64,000 nucleotides of DNA from Hymenobacter aranciens (GTDB taxonomy: Bacteria > Bacteroidota > Bacteroidia > Cytophagales > Hymenobacteraceae), in the NCBI RefSeq assembly GCF_030580865.1, contig NZ_JAUQSY010000002.1, positions 124,001 through 188,000 of the forward strand. Direction: 5' to 3'. The notes below the pieces were generated by a model. The model saw only the letters and a list, made by a program, of their open reading frames with translations, had not been told where the DNA came from and did no database searches. The position numbers and the translations under genes were made by a program. Of this stretch, positions 17,103 to 25,844 are shown piece after piece; the stretch's first letter is position 1; each line of letters opens with the position of its first letter.

Positions 17103-17156
17103 GAGGCGAAAGTTTAAGGGTTGAAGGGGAACGCGGCGCAGGCAGTTCCGACTCCA

Positions 17157-17164
17157 CAAAGGTA
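17157..17164 (-). promoter_or_regulatory. -7 box (TAnnTTTG) for the aminotransferase
   Basis: The minus strand reads TACCTTTG. Its position supports the internal GTG start at 17102, because the upstream ATG at 17159 lies inside the promoter. Confidence 0.6.
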
Positions 17165-17277
17165 CGGCAGGGGGGAGGGCCGGCCGAAGGATTTACGGCC
17201 TTTATTGGAACAGAAAAGCAAGCACGGCTAGCCAAATGTTTGGCCGCGCACGTTTGGCGTCAGAACCAGGCCGTCCC

Positions 17278-17460
17278 GCATCCGGGGAAGGCATCCTTGG
17301 CCCCAAACCAAGCCATCCAAACGTCGGGGAGGCCATCTTTGGCGCCAAAACCCTCATCCCACATCCGGTGACGGCATCTTTGGTCTCAAAACCTTCATCC
17401 TACATCCGGTGAGGCATACTTTGGGGCCAAAGATGCCTTCCCCGGATGTGGGATGGCTTC
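17278..17460. repeat. Degenerate tandem repeat with inverted last copy
   Basis: Units of roughly 40-50 bp share CATCCGG, GGCATC and TTTGG...CCAAAACC with the TCATCC linker. Three to four lie head to tail, and the final one (from about 17420) is inverted, so the array folds back on itself. The 300-bp gap 17,160-17,464 holds no gene. Confidence 0.7.
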
Positions 17461-17464
17461 TTTT

Positions 17465-17911
17465 TCACACCCGAAACCCTACCCGCTTGGGCCGCTGCTG
17501 CTGAAACCAGTGCAGCGCCAGCCGGTAGCTTTCGAGCCCGAAGCCACTGATGCTGCCCGCGCAGTGCCGCCCGAGGAGGCTCTTTTGCCGGAAGTCCTCG
17601 CGGGCGGCCAGGTTGCTCAGGTGCACCTCCACGACCGGGGTGTTGATGGCCGCCACGGCATCGGCCAGGGCCACGCTGGTATGGGTGTAGCCGCCGGCAT
17701 TGAGCACCACGCCGTGGTAGCTGAAGCCCACTTCGTGCAGCTTATCAATGAGCTGGCCCTCGTGGTTCGACTGAAAGTGGGTGAGCGTAAAGTCGGGGAA
17801 GGCCGCCGTGAGCTCGGGGAAGTAGTCCTCGAAGGAGCGGTTGCCGTAGATGCCGGGCTCGCGGCGGCCGAGCAGGTTGAGGTTGGGGCCGTTGAGGAGG
17901 AGAATTTCCAT
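17465..17911 (-). CDS. aroQ: Type II 3-dehydroquinate dehydratase
   Basis: This 148-residue enzyme dehydrates 3-dehydroquinate to 3-dehydroshikimate in the shikimate pathway. It starts MEILLLNGPNLNLLGRREPGIYG, the canonical AroQ N-terminus with the active-site Tyr (GIYG). The lid and catalytic residues are in FQSNHEGQLIDKLHE, LNAGGYTHTSVAL and VEVHLSNLAAREDFRQKS. An upstream in-frame Met at 18070 would add 53 residues translated from an inverted repeat, so the shorter start is preferred. The enzyme forms dodecamers in other bacteria. No other aro gene is adjacent. Confidence 0.93.
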   Translation of the reverse strand: MEILLLNGPNLNLLGRREPGIYGNRSFEDYFPELTAAFPDFTLTHFQSNHEGQLIDKLHEVGFSYHGVVLNAGGYTHTSVALADAVAAINTPVVEVHLSNLAAREDFRQKSLLGRHCAGSISGFGLESYRLALHWFQQQRPKRVGFRV

Positions 17912-17926
17912 GAGAAGGGGAGGTCG

Positions 17927-18005
17927 TTGTAGCGCGAACTTTGTAGTTCGCGTCCCGGAACGCCCAATCGGCGCGGGGACGCGAACTACAAAGTTCGCGC
18001 TACAA
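17927..18005. repeat. Inverted repeat between divergent genes
   Basis: Arms beginning TTGTAGCGCGAACTTTGTAG are repeated inverted at the right end (to 18005), with further pairing of the GTCCC/GGGAC blocks inside. It lies in the divergent aroQ/E2 promoter region. Confidence 0.8.
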
Positions 18006-18040
18006 TGGCACACGGCGCTTGGCGGCGGCGCGGCAAGGGC

Positions 18041-18048
18041 TACCTTTG
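18041..18048 (+). promoter_or_regulatory. -7 box (TAnnTTTG) for the E2 gene
   Basis: TACCTTTG with a TTG about 20 bp upstream (18019-18021). It places the transcription start some 45 bp before the ATG at 18101 and excludes the earlier in-frame ATG at 18005. Confidence 0.6.
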
Positions 18049-18100
18049 CCCCACCAAATTCCCATCCCACGCTTTTCCTTTTCTAAATCCCGCACACCTT

Positions 18101-19537
18101 ATGGCACGAGTGGAAATGACGATGCCCAAAATGGGCGAATCCATCATGGAGGGCACCGTCCTGAAATGGCTCAAACAAGTCGGCGACGCCATCGAGCAAG
18201 ACGAATCGGTGCTCGAAGTAGCCACCGATAAAGTCGATACCGAAGTCCCCGCCATCTACGCCGGCACGCTGGCCGAAATTCTGGTGCAGGAAGGCCAGGT
18301 GGTGGCCGTGGGCGCCCCCATCGCCATCATCGAAACCGAGGCCGGCGCCGCCACGGCCGCTCCCGCTGCCGCCGAAGCTGCTCCCGCTGCCCCGGCCGCC
18401 GCCGCCACGCCCGCCGTGCCCTACCTGCCCGAAGCCGGCGACCCGCAGGCCGCCCAGCAGGCCACGGCCACTACCGGCGGCACCTACCAGCCCGGCCGCT
18501 TCCTCTCGCCGCTGGTGCTCAGTATCGCCCGCGAAGAAGGCATCCCGGTAGCCGACCTCGACTACCTGCCCGGCACCGGCAGCGAGGGCCGCATCACCAA
18601 AAAAGATATTCTCGACTACGTGGCCAAGGGTAAGCAGTCGCTGCAAGGTGCCCCCGCCACCGTGGGCGACCAGCCCCGCGAAACGCCCGCCCAGGCCTCG
18701 CACGCTCCCGTCAACGAGGGCACGCCCAAGCCCACGGCCGCGCCCAGCGCCCCGGCCGCGGCTCCTGCCGCCCCGGCCGCTCCCCAGCCTGCCGCCACCG
18801 GCAGCAAGCCCGCCCCGTCGGTTTCCGGCGGTCAGGAGCTCATCGAAATGGACCGCATGCGCAAGATGATTGCGCAGCGTATGGTCGATTCCAAGCGCAT
18901 CTCGCCGCACGTTACGAGCTTCGTAGAAGCCGACGTGACGGAAATCGTGAACTGGCGCAACAAGCATAAGGACGGTTACAAGAAGCGCGAGGGCGAAAAC
19001 CTCACCTTCACGCCCATCTTCATTCAGGCCGTGGCGCGCGCCATCCAGGATTTCCCGATGATTAACGTCTCCATCGATGGCGACTACATCATCAAGAAGC
19101 GCGACATCAACATCGGCGTGGCCGTGGCCCTGCCCAGCGGCAACCTCATCGTGCCGGTCATCAAAAACGCCGACCAGCTCAACCTCAACGGCCTCAGCAA
19201 AAAGGTGAACGACCTGGCCACCCGCGCCCGCGCCAACAAGCTCAAGTCGGAAGACCTCGAAGGCGGCACCTACACCCTGAGCAACGTCGGCTCGTTCGGC
19301 AACGTGATGGGCACGCCCATCATCATGCAGCCGCAGGTGGCCATCCTGGCCGTGGGCGCCATCAAGAAAAAGCCCGCCGTCATCGAAACCGCTCAAGGGG
19401 ATTTGATTGGCATCCGCCACTTCATGTTCCTCTCGCATAGCTACGACCACCGTGTGGTCGATGGCTCGCTGGGCGGCATGTTCGTGCGGAAGGTAGCTGA
19501 TTACTTGGAGCAGTTCGACCCGAATACGGCTATTTAG
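18101..19537 (+). CDS. Dihydrolipoamide acyltransferase (2-oxoacid dehydrogenase E2)
   Basis: The 478-residue core subunit carries acyl groups between E1 and CoA. In order it has a lipoyl domain (residues 1-75, lipoylated Lys44 in ATDKVDT), a long Ala/Pro linker, a peripheral subunit-binding domain (FLSPLVLSIAREEGI...GTGSEGRITKKDIL, near 155-195), a second Ala/Pro linker, and the acyltransferase domain from about 245 ending with the catalytic SYDHRVVDGSLGG motif. The family alone does not separate pyruvate, 2-oxoglutarate and branched-chain complexes. The RMRKMIAQRMVDSKRISPHVTSF start of the catalytic domain is typical of Bacteroidota branched-chain or pyruvate E2. E1 and E3 genes are not adjacent. 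Confidence 0.9.
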   Translation: MARVEMTMPKMGESIMEGTVLKWLKQVGDAIEQDESVLEVATDKVDTEVPAIYAGTLAEILVQEGQVVAVGAPIAIIETEAGAATAAPAAAEAAPAAPAAAATPAVPYLPEAGDPQAAQQATATTGGTYQPGRFLSPLVLSIAREEGIPVADLDYLPGTGSEGRITKKDILDYVAKGKQSLQGAPATVGDQPRETPAQASHAPVNEGTPKPTAAPSAPAAAPAAPAAPQPAATGSKPAPSVSGGQELIEMDRMRKMIAQRMVDSKRISPHVTSFVEADVTEIVNWRNKHKDGYKKREGENLTFTPIFIQAVARAIQDFPMINVSIDGDYIIKKRDINIGVAVALPSGNLIVPVIKNADQLNLNGLSKKVNDLATRARANKLKSEDLEGGTYTLSNVGSFGNVMGTPIIMQPQVAILAVGAIKKKPAVIETAQGDLIGIRHFMFLSHSYDHRVVDGSLGGMFVRKVADYLEQFDPNTAI

Positions 19538-19543
19538 GTCGAT

Positions 19544-19653
19544 GTGGTAGTACGAATTCCGCGCAGCGGTTCGTACTACCACTCTGTCGTTGTTAAAACC
19601 GCGCAGCCGACAAAGTGGTAGTACGAACCGCTGCGCGGAATTCGTACTACCAC
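19544..19653. repeat. Double hairpin inverted repeat
   Basis: A 39-bp block (GTGGTAGTACGAATTCCGCG...CGTACTACCAC) that is itself nearly palindromic occurs at 19544-19582 and again inverted at 19615-19653. It lies between the E2 gene and a small membrane protein gene and may act as a terminator or be a mobile repeat. Confidence 0.85.
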
Positions 19654-19662
19654 ACCGCTCCC

Positions 19663-19851
19663 ATGAAAAACATCCTTTTCCTCATCGCCCTCGTGCTCTC
19701 GCTGGGCCTCATCGGCTACCTCTCGCTCCAGCTCAATAACGTGGAAAAGCGCCTGGCCCTGGCCGAGCAGCGCTTTGCTGATTGCCAGCAGGTCACCTTC
19801 AAGCTGCAAAACCAGCTTGCTATGGAGCACAAAGAGCAGCAAGGGAAATAA
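19663..19851 (+). CDS. Small single-pass membrane protein
   Basis: The 62-residue protein begins MKNILFLIALVLSLGLIGYLSL, an N-terminal membrane anchor, followed by a heptad-like helical tail (LNNVEKRLALAEQRF...) that could form a coiled coil. No family is recognised. It stands alone, downstream of the double hairpin, and is closed by a clear terminator, which supports its being a real gene. Confidence 0.65.
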   Translation: MKNILFLIALVLSLGLIGYLSLQLNNVEKRLALAEQRFADCQQVTFKLQNQLAMEHKEQQGK

Positions 19852-19862
19852 GAACTGCGCAT

Positions 19863-19903
19863 AAAAAAGGCGGCCACCCCAAACCGGGATGGTCGCCTTT
19901 TTT
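19863..19903. terminator. Bidirectional terminator
   Basis: A stem (AAAAGGCGGCCACCCC with GGGATGGTCGCCTTTT) bounded by A-runs and T-runs sits between the convergent small-protein gene and valS, so it can serve both. Confidence 0.88.
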
Positions 19904-19919
19904 GCGTCCAAATAAAGAC

Positions 19920-22550
19920 TTACAGCCCTTTCAGCGCCGCTTCCAGCGCGGCGATTTTCGCCTCCGCGTCGGCCAGCTTCTGGCGCTCGCGCTCCACAAG
20001 GTCAGGCTTGGCGTTGGCCACGAATTTCTCGTTGCTTAGCTTCGCCGAGGTGGCTTTGTGGAAGCCCTGGGTGTATTCCAGCTCCTTTTCGAGCTTCACC
20101 CGCTCGGCGGCCAGGTCGATGTGGCCTTCGAGCGGGATGAAGAACTCGCTGCCACCCTGCACGAAGCTTACCGCCCCGGCCAGCCCGGTTTCGGCAAAAC
20201 TGAGCTCCGAGAGGCCGCCCAGCTTGCGGATGATGCCTTCGTAAGCTGTGAACAATGACTGCTCGTCGGTTTTGGCGATGAGCTGCAGGGGCTTGTTGGG
20301 GCCGAGGCTCTTCTGGTTGCGCACCGTGCGGATGCCTTGCACCACGGCTAGGGCCTGGTCCATACCGGCGATGATATCGGCGCTGTCGGCTACCGGCGCC
20401 GGCTGGGGCCAGGCGGCCACGGTCACGTAGTCGCGGGCGTCGCGCGCGGCCAGCTCGTGCCACAGCTCCTCGGTAATGAATGGCATGAAAGGGTGCAGCA
20501 GCTTGAGCAGGCTTTCGAGGTAAGCCTTGGTCTGGCGCAGCGTCTCGGCGTCGATGGGCTGCTGGTAGGCGGGCTTAATCATTTCGAGGTAGTTGGCGCA
20601 GAAATCGTCCCACGTCAGCTTATACACCGTCATCAGCGCATCCGAGATGCGGAATTTCTCGAAATGGTCGTCCAGCGTCGTCACCGCGTCGGCCAGCTTG
20701 GAGCCGAACCAGGTTACGGCCTTTTCATTGGCGAAGGGCAGCGTTTCATCCACTTGCCAGCCGCTGATGAGGCGGAAGGCGTTCCAGAGCTTGTTGCAGA
20801 AGTTGCGGCCCTGCTCCACCAGCTTTTCGTCGTAGAGCAGGTCGTTGCCGGCCGGGGCCGAGAACAGCATGCCCGTCCGCACCCCGTCGGCCCCGAACTG
20901 CGCGATGAGGTCGAGTGGGTCGGGCGAGTTGCCGAGCTGCTTGCTCATCTTGCGGCCCTGCGCGTCGCGCACGATACCAGTCAGGTACACGTTCTTGAAC
21001 GGGATTTCCTGGCGGAATTCCAGCCCGGCCATAATCATGCGCGCCACCCAGAAAAACAGGATGTCCGGCCCCGTCACCAAATCGTTGGTCGGGTAGAAGT
21101 AGCTGATGTCGGCATTGTTCGGGTCCTTGAAGCCGTCGAACACCGAAATAGACCACAGCCAACTCGAAAACCAGGTGTCAAGCACGTCCTCGTCCTGGCG
21201 CAGGTCGCTGAGTTGCAGGCTGGCATTGCCGCTCTGCTCGCGCGCCTGCTCCAGGGCCTCGGCGGGCGTGAGGGCCACCACGAACGAGCCGTCGGGTAGG
21301 TAGTAGGCCGGAATCTGCTGGCCCCACCACAGTTGCCGCGAGATGCACCAGTCGCGCACGTTTTCCATCCACACCCGGTAGGTGTTTTTGAACTTGGCAG
21401 GGTGCAGCTTCACGGTATCGTTTTCTACCACGTCGAGCGCGGGCTTGGCCAGATGCTCCATTTTCAGGAACCACTGCAAGCTCAGCTTCGGCTCAATTAC
21501 GGCCTTGGTGCGCTCCGAGGTCTGCACGATGCTGGCGTACTCCTCGATTTTGGCAAGCAGGCCGGCGGACTCCAAATCGGCCACGATGTTGCGGCGGGCC
21601 GCAAACCGGTCCTGCCCCACGTACAGTACAGCCTTTTCGTTGAGCGTACCGTTGTCGTTCAGGATGTCAATAACTTCCAGGTTGTGCTTCACGCCCAGGT
21701 TATAGTCATTCAGGTCGTGCGCCGGGGTCACCTTCAGCGCGCCGGTGCCGAAATCCACACTCACGTACTCGTCGAAAATCACCGGGATTTCGCGGCCCAG
21801 TAGCGGGATGCGTACCTTTTTGCCGGCGAGGTTTTTAAACCGCTCGTCGGTCGGGTTCACCGCCACGGCCACGTCGGCCATGATGGTTTCGGGGCGCGAG
21901 GTGGCCACGGTCAGGTACTCGCCCGGCTGGCCCACGATTTCGTAGCGCAGGTGGTACATCTTGGCCGTAACGTTCTTCGGAATTACTTCCTCGTCCGAAA
22001 TAGCGGTGCCGCCCTGCGGGTCCCAGTTCACCATGCGCACACCGCGGTAGATGAGACCCTTGCGGTACAAATCCACGAACACTTTCAGCACGGCCTCCGT
22101 CAGGTCGGGCTCCATCGTGAAGCGGGTGCGGTCCCAGTCGCAGCTGGCGCCCAGCTGCTTGAGCTGCTCCAGGATAATGCCGCCATACTTGTCTTTCCAG
22201 GCAAAGGCGTGCTCCAGGAACTGCTCCCGCGTCAGGTCTTTCTTCTCGATGCCCTGCTCTTTAAGTAAAGCAACTACCTTAGCCTCAGTGGCAATGCTGG
22301 CGTGGTCGGTGCCGGGCACCCAGCAGGCCTCCTTGCCCTGCATGCGGGCGCGGCGGATGAGCACGTCCTGAATGGTATTGTTCAGCATGTGGCCCATGTG
22401 CAACACGCCGGTCACGTTGGGCGGCGGGATGACGATGGTATAAGGCTCTTTCGCGGGGTTGGGACTGGCTTTGAAAAAGCCCTGCTCCTGCCAGCGCTGG
22501 TACCATTTGGCCTCAACGTCGGTGGGAGAATAGGTGGTGGCTAGGGACAT
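19920..22550 (-). CDS. valS: Valyl-tRNA synthetase
   Basis: This 876-residue class I synthetase charges tRNA-Val. The start MSLATTYSPTDVEAKWYQRW is family-like, and an upstream Met at 22685 is rejected because its extension is translated repeat DNA. The HIGH signature appears within IPPPNVTGVLHMGHML (residues 41-56), the KMSKS signature as GRKMSKQLGNSPDPL, and the editing (CP1) domain includes TSRPETIMADVAVAVNP. The C-terminal coiled-coil tRNA-binding arm is present (LEKELEYTQGFHKATSAKL... through the last leucine-rich stretch). Length is normal for bacteria. Confidence 0.97.
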   Translation of the reverse strand: MSLATTYSPTDVEAKWYQRWQEQGFFKASPNPAKEPYTIVIPPPNVTGVLHMGHMLNNTIQDVLIRRARMQGKEACWVPGTDHASIATEAKVVALLKEQGIEKKDLTREQFLEHAFAWKDKYGGIILEQLKQLGASCDWDRTRFTMEPDLTEAVLKVFVDLYRKGLIYRGVRMVNWDPQGGTAISDEEVIPKNVTAKMYHLRYEIVGQPGEYLTVATSRPETIMADVAVAVNPTDERFKNLAGKKVRIPLLGREIPVIFDEYVSVDFGTGALKVTPAHDLNDYNLGVKHNLEVIDILNDNGTLNEKAVLYVGQDRFAARRNIVADLESAGLLAKIEEYASIVQTSERTKAVIEPKLSLQWFLKMEHLAKPALDVVENDTVKLHPAKFKNTYRVWMENVRDWCISRQLWWGQQIPAYYLPDGSFVVALTPAEALEQAREQSGNASLQLSDLRQDEDVLDTWFSSWLWSISVFDGFKDPNNADISYFYPTNDLVTGPDILFFWVARMIMAGLEFRQEIPFKNVYLTGIVRDAQGRKMSKQLGNSPDPLDLIAQFGADGVRTGMLFSAPAGNDLLYDEKLVEQGRNFCNKLWNAFRLISGWQVDETLPFANEKAVTWFGSKLADAVTTLDDHFEKFRISDALMTVYKLTWDDFCANYLEMIKPAYQQPIDAETLRQTKAYLESLLKLLHPFMPFITEELWHELAARDARDYVTVAAWPQPAPVADSADIIAGMDQALAVVQGIRTVRNQKSLGPNKPLQLIAKTDEQSLFTAYEGIIRKLGGLSELSFAETGLAGAVSFVQGGSEFFIPLEGHIDLAAERVKLEKELEYTQGFHKATSAKLSNEKFVANAKPDLVERERQKLADAEAKIAALEAALKGL

Positions 22551-22570
22551 GGTGGGGTAAGATATTTGGG

Positions 22571-22578
22571 CAAAGGTA
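22571..22578 (-). promoter_or_regulatory. -7 box (TAnnTTTG) for valS
   Basis: The minus strand reads TACCTTTG, 20 bp upstream of the valS ATG. It abuts the fold-back repeat to the right, so the -33 region lies inside that repeat. Confidence 0.6.
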
Positions 22579-22579
22579 A

Positions 22580-22690
22580 CTGTCATGCTGAACGCAGTGA
22601 AGCATCTTTTCACGCCAGAAGGACGGCATCGCAAAGATTTGCTGCCTCGTTGAGGCGTGGGAGGATGCTTCGCTGCGCTCAACATGACAG
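22580..22690. repeat. Fold-back repeat, diverged R1-like copy
   Basis: Inverted arms with CTGTCATGCTGAACGCAGTG and AAGCATC flank a variable centre. The layout and arm phrase GTCATnCTGA resemble family R1. It occupies the valS promoter side. Confidence 0.78.
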
Positions 22691-22743
22691 AAAAAAGGCC
22701 GCTCCCTTGCGGAAGCGGCCCGATTTGTTGACGTTACTGGCTT

Positions 22744-23094
22744 CTAAGCAGCCAAGTGCAGCCATTCTTTTTTCTCCAACAAGCGCTCACGGGACTCGCG
22801 CAGGTCGGGGTCGTCGACGCAGCAATCCACCGGGCACACGGCGGCGCACTGCGGCTCCTCGTGGAAGCCGACGCACTCGGTGCACTTATCCGATACGATG
22901 TAATAATACTCGTCCGACACTGGCGTGTGGGGCTGCACGCCGGTTTCGTGGCGGCCGTCGGCGGTGGTTACTTCCTTAAGCGAAGTGCCATCGGCCCAGC
23001 GCCATTGGGCGCCGCCTTCGTAGATGGCATTGTTGGGGCATTCCGGTTCGCAGGCACCACAGTTGATGCACTCGTCGGTTATCATGATGGCCAT
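22744..23094 (-). CDS. 4Fe-4S ferredoxin
   Basis: This is a 116-residue electron carrier with two cluster motifs. The first, [12 protein letters not shown], is at residues 9-20; the second, starting [21 protein letters not shown], is expanded between the second and third Cys as in YfhL-type ferredoxins. An insert of about 40 residues separates them. In Bacteroidota this gene is often next to acyl-CoA reductase, and here it is divergent from it across a fold-back repeat, so it may feed electrons to that enzyme or to lipid metabolism. This link is inference. Confidence 0.9.
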   Translation of the reverse strand: MAIMITDECINCGACEPECPNNAIYEGGAQWRWADGTSLKEVTTADGRHETGVQPHTPVSDEYYYIVSDKCTECVGFHEEPQCAAVCPVDCCVDDPDLRESRERLLEKKEWLHLAA

Positions 23095-23189
23095 AGGGCG
23101 TCGAAAATCTAATCTGGCAGGGTTAAAACCAAAGCGTATGCGCGGGGCTTTACGTAAAAAGCGCGGCCGTGGTCAGGCGTTTGGGCCTG

Positions 23190-23197
23190 CAAAATTA
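23190..23197 (-). promoter_or_regulatory. -7 box (TAnnTTTG-like) for ferredoxin
   Basis: The minus strand reads TAATTTTG, about 95 bp upstream of the ferredoxin ATG. Confidence 0.4.
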
Positions 23198-23247
23198 CGG
23201 AACACGCGCCGGGTTCGTATCGTTTGGCCGAAATTTGTATTTCCAGC

Positions 23248-23372
23248 ACGTCATCCTGAGCGCTGAAGGCGCGAAAGGACCTCGCCCGCGCCGGTCGCGG
23301 CAGTAAATAATTACTACCACAGAGAAGCGGACGAGGTCCTTTCGGCTCGCTGCGCTCACCTCAGGATGACGT
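23248..23372. repeat. Dispersed fold-back repeat, family R1
   Basis: Same arms as the copy at 15,108-15,234 (ACGTCATCCTGAG, AAAGGACCTCG), with a different centre and small insertions next to GCGAAAGG. It separates the ferredoxin and acyl-CoA reductase genes. Confidence 0.85.
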
Positions 23373-23400
23373 TCTTACTCGTTTCGTACTTACAAACTGC

Positions 23401-24414
23401 ATGAACCACTCCGACCGCCTCGCTGCCTTCGCCGCCCTCGGCCAGCGTCTGGCCACTATCTCTACCGACGAGCTGACGCCCCTGGCCGCCCGCGCCCGCA
23501 ACCAAAACTCCTGGTTCGACCTGCCCAATGTGACGGCGGCCGTGCGCGGCATTGCCCACCTGCTGGCCGAGGAGCCCCTGCGCCATTGGGCCGCCCGCTA
23601 CCCGCCCGAGCCCACGGCCGTGCGCCAAATCGGCGTGGTGATGGCCGGTAATATTCCCATGGTCGGTTTCCACGACATGCTCTGCGTGCTGCTCAGCGGG
23701 CACATCCTGTTAGCCAAGCTCAGCGCCGACGACACGGTGCTGATGCTGTGGCTCATGGAGGAGCTTGCTGCCATTGAGCCCCGTTTCAAGGAAGCTATCC
23801 AGGTGCTGCCGCGGCTGAATGCGGCCGATGCTTTTATTGCCACAGGCTCCGATAATACGGCGCGTTACTTCGAGTTTTACTTCGGGAAGAAACCGAACCT
23901 TATCCGCCGCAACCGCACCAGTGTGGCTGTGCTCACGGGCCAGGAAACCGACTCGGAGCTGGCGCTGCTGGGGCCGGATATTTTCCAGTATTACGGCCTG
24001 GGCTGCCGCAATGTGAGCAAGCTCTTCGTGCCCGAAGGCTACAGCTTCGTGCCGCTGCTCGATGCGCTGCAAATCTGCGAGGGCGTGCTCAACCATCACA
24101 AGTACCAGAACAACTACGACTACAACAAGAGCATCCTGCTGGTGAATGCCGTGCCGCATTTCGACAACGGTTTTCTGCTCATCACGCGGGGGCTGGCGCT
24201 GGTATCGCCCATTTCAGTGCTGCACTTCGAGGAGTATGCCCACGAGGTTGATTTGGCCGACAAGCTGACCGATTCGGCCGAGCGCATTCAGTGTGTGGTG
24301 TCGGCGGCGGGGCGGTTTGCGGGCAGCTTTCCCTTTGGGCGGGCACAAAATCCGGGCGTGGCCGATTATGCCGATGGTATCGACACGATGGAGTTTCTGG
24401 CTACGCTAACCTGA
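23401..24414 (+). CDS. Acyl-CoA reductase (LuxC-like family)
   Basis: This 337-residue enzyme is of the Bacteroidota acyl-CoA reductase family related to LuxC, an aldehyde-dehydrogenase fold that reduces an acyl-CoA or acyl thioester to the aldehyde with NADPH. Features seen are IGVVMAGNIPMVGFHDMLCVLLSGH (nucleotide and acyl loop; the C could be the catalytic Cys), TGSDNTARYFEFYFGKKPNLIRRNRTSVAVL and YYGLGCRNVSKLFVPEGY, where the second Cys is a strong alternative nucleophile. The next gene is unrelated. The physiological substrate is unknown. Confidence 0.82.
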   Translation: MNHSDRLAAFAALGQRLATISTDELTPLAARARNQNSWFDLPNVTAAVRGIAHLLAEEPLRHWAARYPPEPTAVRQIGVVMAGNIPMVGFHDMLCVLLSGHILLAKLSADDTVLMLWLMEELAAIEPRFKEAIQVLPRLNAADAFIATGSDNTARYFEFYFGKKPNLIRRNRTSVAVLTGQETDSELALLGPDIFQYYGLGCRNVSKLFVPEGYSFVPLLDALQICEGVLNHHKYQNNYDYNKSILLVNAVPHFDNGFLLITRGLALVSPISVLHFEEYAHEVDLADKLTDSAERIQCVVSAAGRFAGSFPFGRAQNPGVADYADGIDTMEFLATLT

Positions 24415-24446
24415 AAAACTTCTGCTAGCAAATAGCCGCATCCTGG

Positions 24447-24454
24447 TAATTTTG
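24447..24454 (+). promoter_or_regulatory. -7 box (TAnnTTTG)
   Basis: TAATTTTG lies 61 bp before the ATG of the 101-residue protein gene. Confidence 0.5.
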
Positions 24455-24515
24455 CGTTAATTCGAATTTAGAAAGGCCCCGCACCGGGCCTCTCCGTCGC
24501 ACCAAAAGCTTCACT

Positions 24516-24821
24516 ATGTCTTTTATCCCTGACGCCGCCACCGTCGAAACCGTAGAGAAAGAAGAAATTACCACTCTACACTTCGGCCACGACGACGTAC
24601 TGCACGACCTGCCAGCCCAACAGCGCCGCCGCCACGATGCCGAGCGCGCCGCTACTCTTGGCAATGCCTATCACGGCAAGCTCGACATTTACTTTCAAAC
24701 GGCCGATGGTGCTACCAAGCGCGTCGCCACTACGGTTTGGGAGGTCGACAGCGAATTTGTAAGCCTTAAATCCGGCATTGCGCTGCCATTGCGGGCCGTA
24801 CTGGGCTTCGATTTTTACTAA
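24516..24821 (+). CDS. Conserved hypothetical protein
   Basis: This 101-residue cytoplasmic protein has an acidic N-terminal half (VETVEKEEITTLHFGHDDVLHDLPAQQRRR) and a strand-rich C-terminal half (KLDIYFQTADGATKRVATTVWEVDSEFVSLKSGIALPLRAVLGFDF). No catalytic motif is seen. The second half has the look of a small beta barrel that ends in a hydrophobic strand. A promoter box upstream and a strong terminator downstream define it as a single-gene transcript. I do not recognise a function. Confidence 0.7.
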   Translation: MSFIPDAATVETVEKEEITTLHFGHDDVLHDLPAQQRRRHDAERAATLGNAYHGKLDIYFQTADGATKRVATTVWEVDSEFVSLKSGIALPLRAVLGFDFY

Positions 24822-24838
24822 AGCTGCACCTATTAAGC

Positions 24839-24888
24839 AAAAGCCCTGACGGGGCACCACCGATTGGTGGTGCCCCGTCAGGGCTTTC
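24839..24888. terminator. Strong palindromic terminator
   Basis: A 22-bp near-perfect stem (AAAGCCCTGACGGGGCACCA with its inverse) lies between two convergent genes. T-runs are short, but the location and stem strength fit a bidirectional terminator. Confidence 0.85.
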
Positions 24889-24905
24889 GTTTGTAACAGC
24901 CACGC

Positions 24906-25790
24906 TTATACTCCCGCGCTGACCAGCCGCTGCAATGTCTGCTCAATCAGCGAATCGGTCAGGGCCGTTGGGTTTTCGGCAAACTCGCCGGTGGCGCGGT
25001 TGGCCAGAATGGCGTTCAGCGACAGTACTTCGTGGCCCAGCAACTGCCCCAATGCGTAGTAGCCAGCCGTTTCCATCTCAAAATTGCTGAGACGGAACTC
25101 GCCCTCGGCGCTGTGGTGGCGGAAATCGCGCAGGCGGGCTAGGTAGTCCGGTTGGCGCAAATCGAGGCGCAAAACGCGGCCCTGGGGCCCGTAGAAACCG
25201 GGGCAGGTGAGGGTGTTGCCGGTGAGCATGCCAGCGCCAAGCTGCTCGCGCAAAATATCGGAGCCACGCACTACGTAGGGGGCAAAGGGTAGCTGCAACG
25301 ACTGTTGCAGGCCGCGGGCAATTTCTGTTTCCAGCCCCGTTTCCACCAGCGGGTAGAACTGCATCAGGCTGTCCATACCCACGGCAAACTCAGTGGCCAG
25401 CAACGACCCCACCGGCACATCGGGCTGCAGGCTGCCGCTAGTGCCCAGCCGGATAATGCGCAGGCTGATGCGCTCCTCGGCCGGCCGCACGGTGCGGGCC
25501 ATGAAGTCGATATTGACCAGCGCATCCAGCTCATTAAGCACAATATCAATGTTATCGGTGCCCATGCCGGTGCTCAGCACCGTGAGGCGCTTGCCCTGGT
25601 AATACCCCACGTGGGTCACGAATTCGCGGTGCGTGATTTCCGTTTCCAGCGAGTCGAAGTGCCGGCTCACCTGGGCCACCCGGGCCGGGTCGCCCACGGT
25701 CAGGATGGTGTCGGAAATGTGGTCGGGCTGCAGGTTGAGATGGTATATACTACCATCAGGGTTGAGAATGAGCTCGGATTCGTGTAGCAT
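24906..25790 (-). CDS. Nucleoside phosphorylase (uridine phosphorylase-like)
   Basis: This 294-residue enzyme is of the PNP/UDP family 1 fold that splits nucleosides with phosphate. The start HLNLQPDHISDTILTVGDPARVAQVSRHFD carries the phosphate-binding GDPxR motif, and STGMGTDNIDIVLNELDALVNIDF and RLGTSGSLQPDVPVGSLLATE match the core of the family. FEMETAGYYALGQLLGHE holds the ribose-binding E-M-E motif. The Bacteroidota branch is usually annotated uridine phosphorylase, but purine specificity cannot be excluded from motifs. It is probably transcribed alone. Confidence 0.88.
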   Translation of the reverse strand: MLHESELILNPDGSIYHLNLQPDHISDTILTVGDPARVAQVSRHFDSLETEITHREFVTHVGYYQGKRLTVLSTGMGTDNIDIVLNELDALVNIDFMARTVRPAEERISLRIIRLGTSGSLQPDVPVGSLLATEFAVGMDSLMQFYPLVETGLETEIARGLQQSLQLPFAPYVVRGSDILREQLGAGMLTGNTLTCPGFYGPQGRVLRLDLRQPDYLARLRDFRHHSAEGEFRLSNFEMETAGYYALGQLLGHEVLSLNAILANRATGEFAENPTALTDSLIEQTLQRLVSAGV

Positions 25791-25844
25791 CAGCGGCGCT
25801 TGTGCAAAGGTGGGGTGGGAGGAAAGGGGGCTTTACGTAAACGG

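Noticed and set aside
18005..18100. Extended N-terminus of the E2 protein
   Set aside because: The promoter box and inverted repeat lie inside it; the lipoyl domain begins at 18101.
22551..22685. Extended N-terminus of ValRS
   Set aside because: The added residues are translated fold-back repeat DNA.
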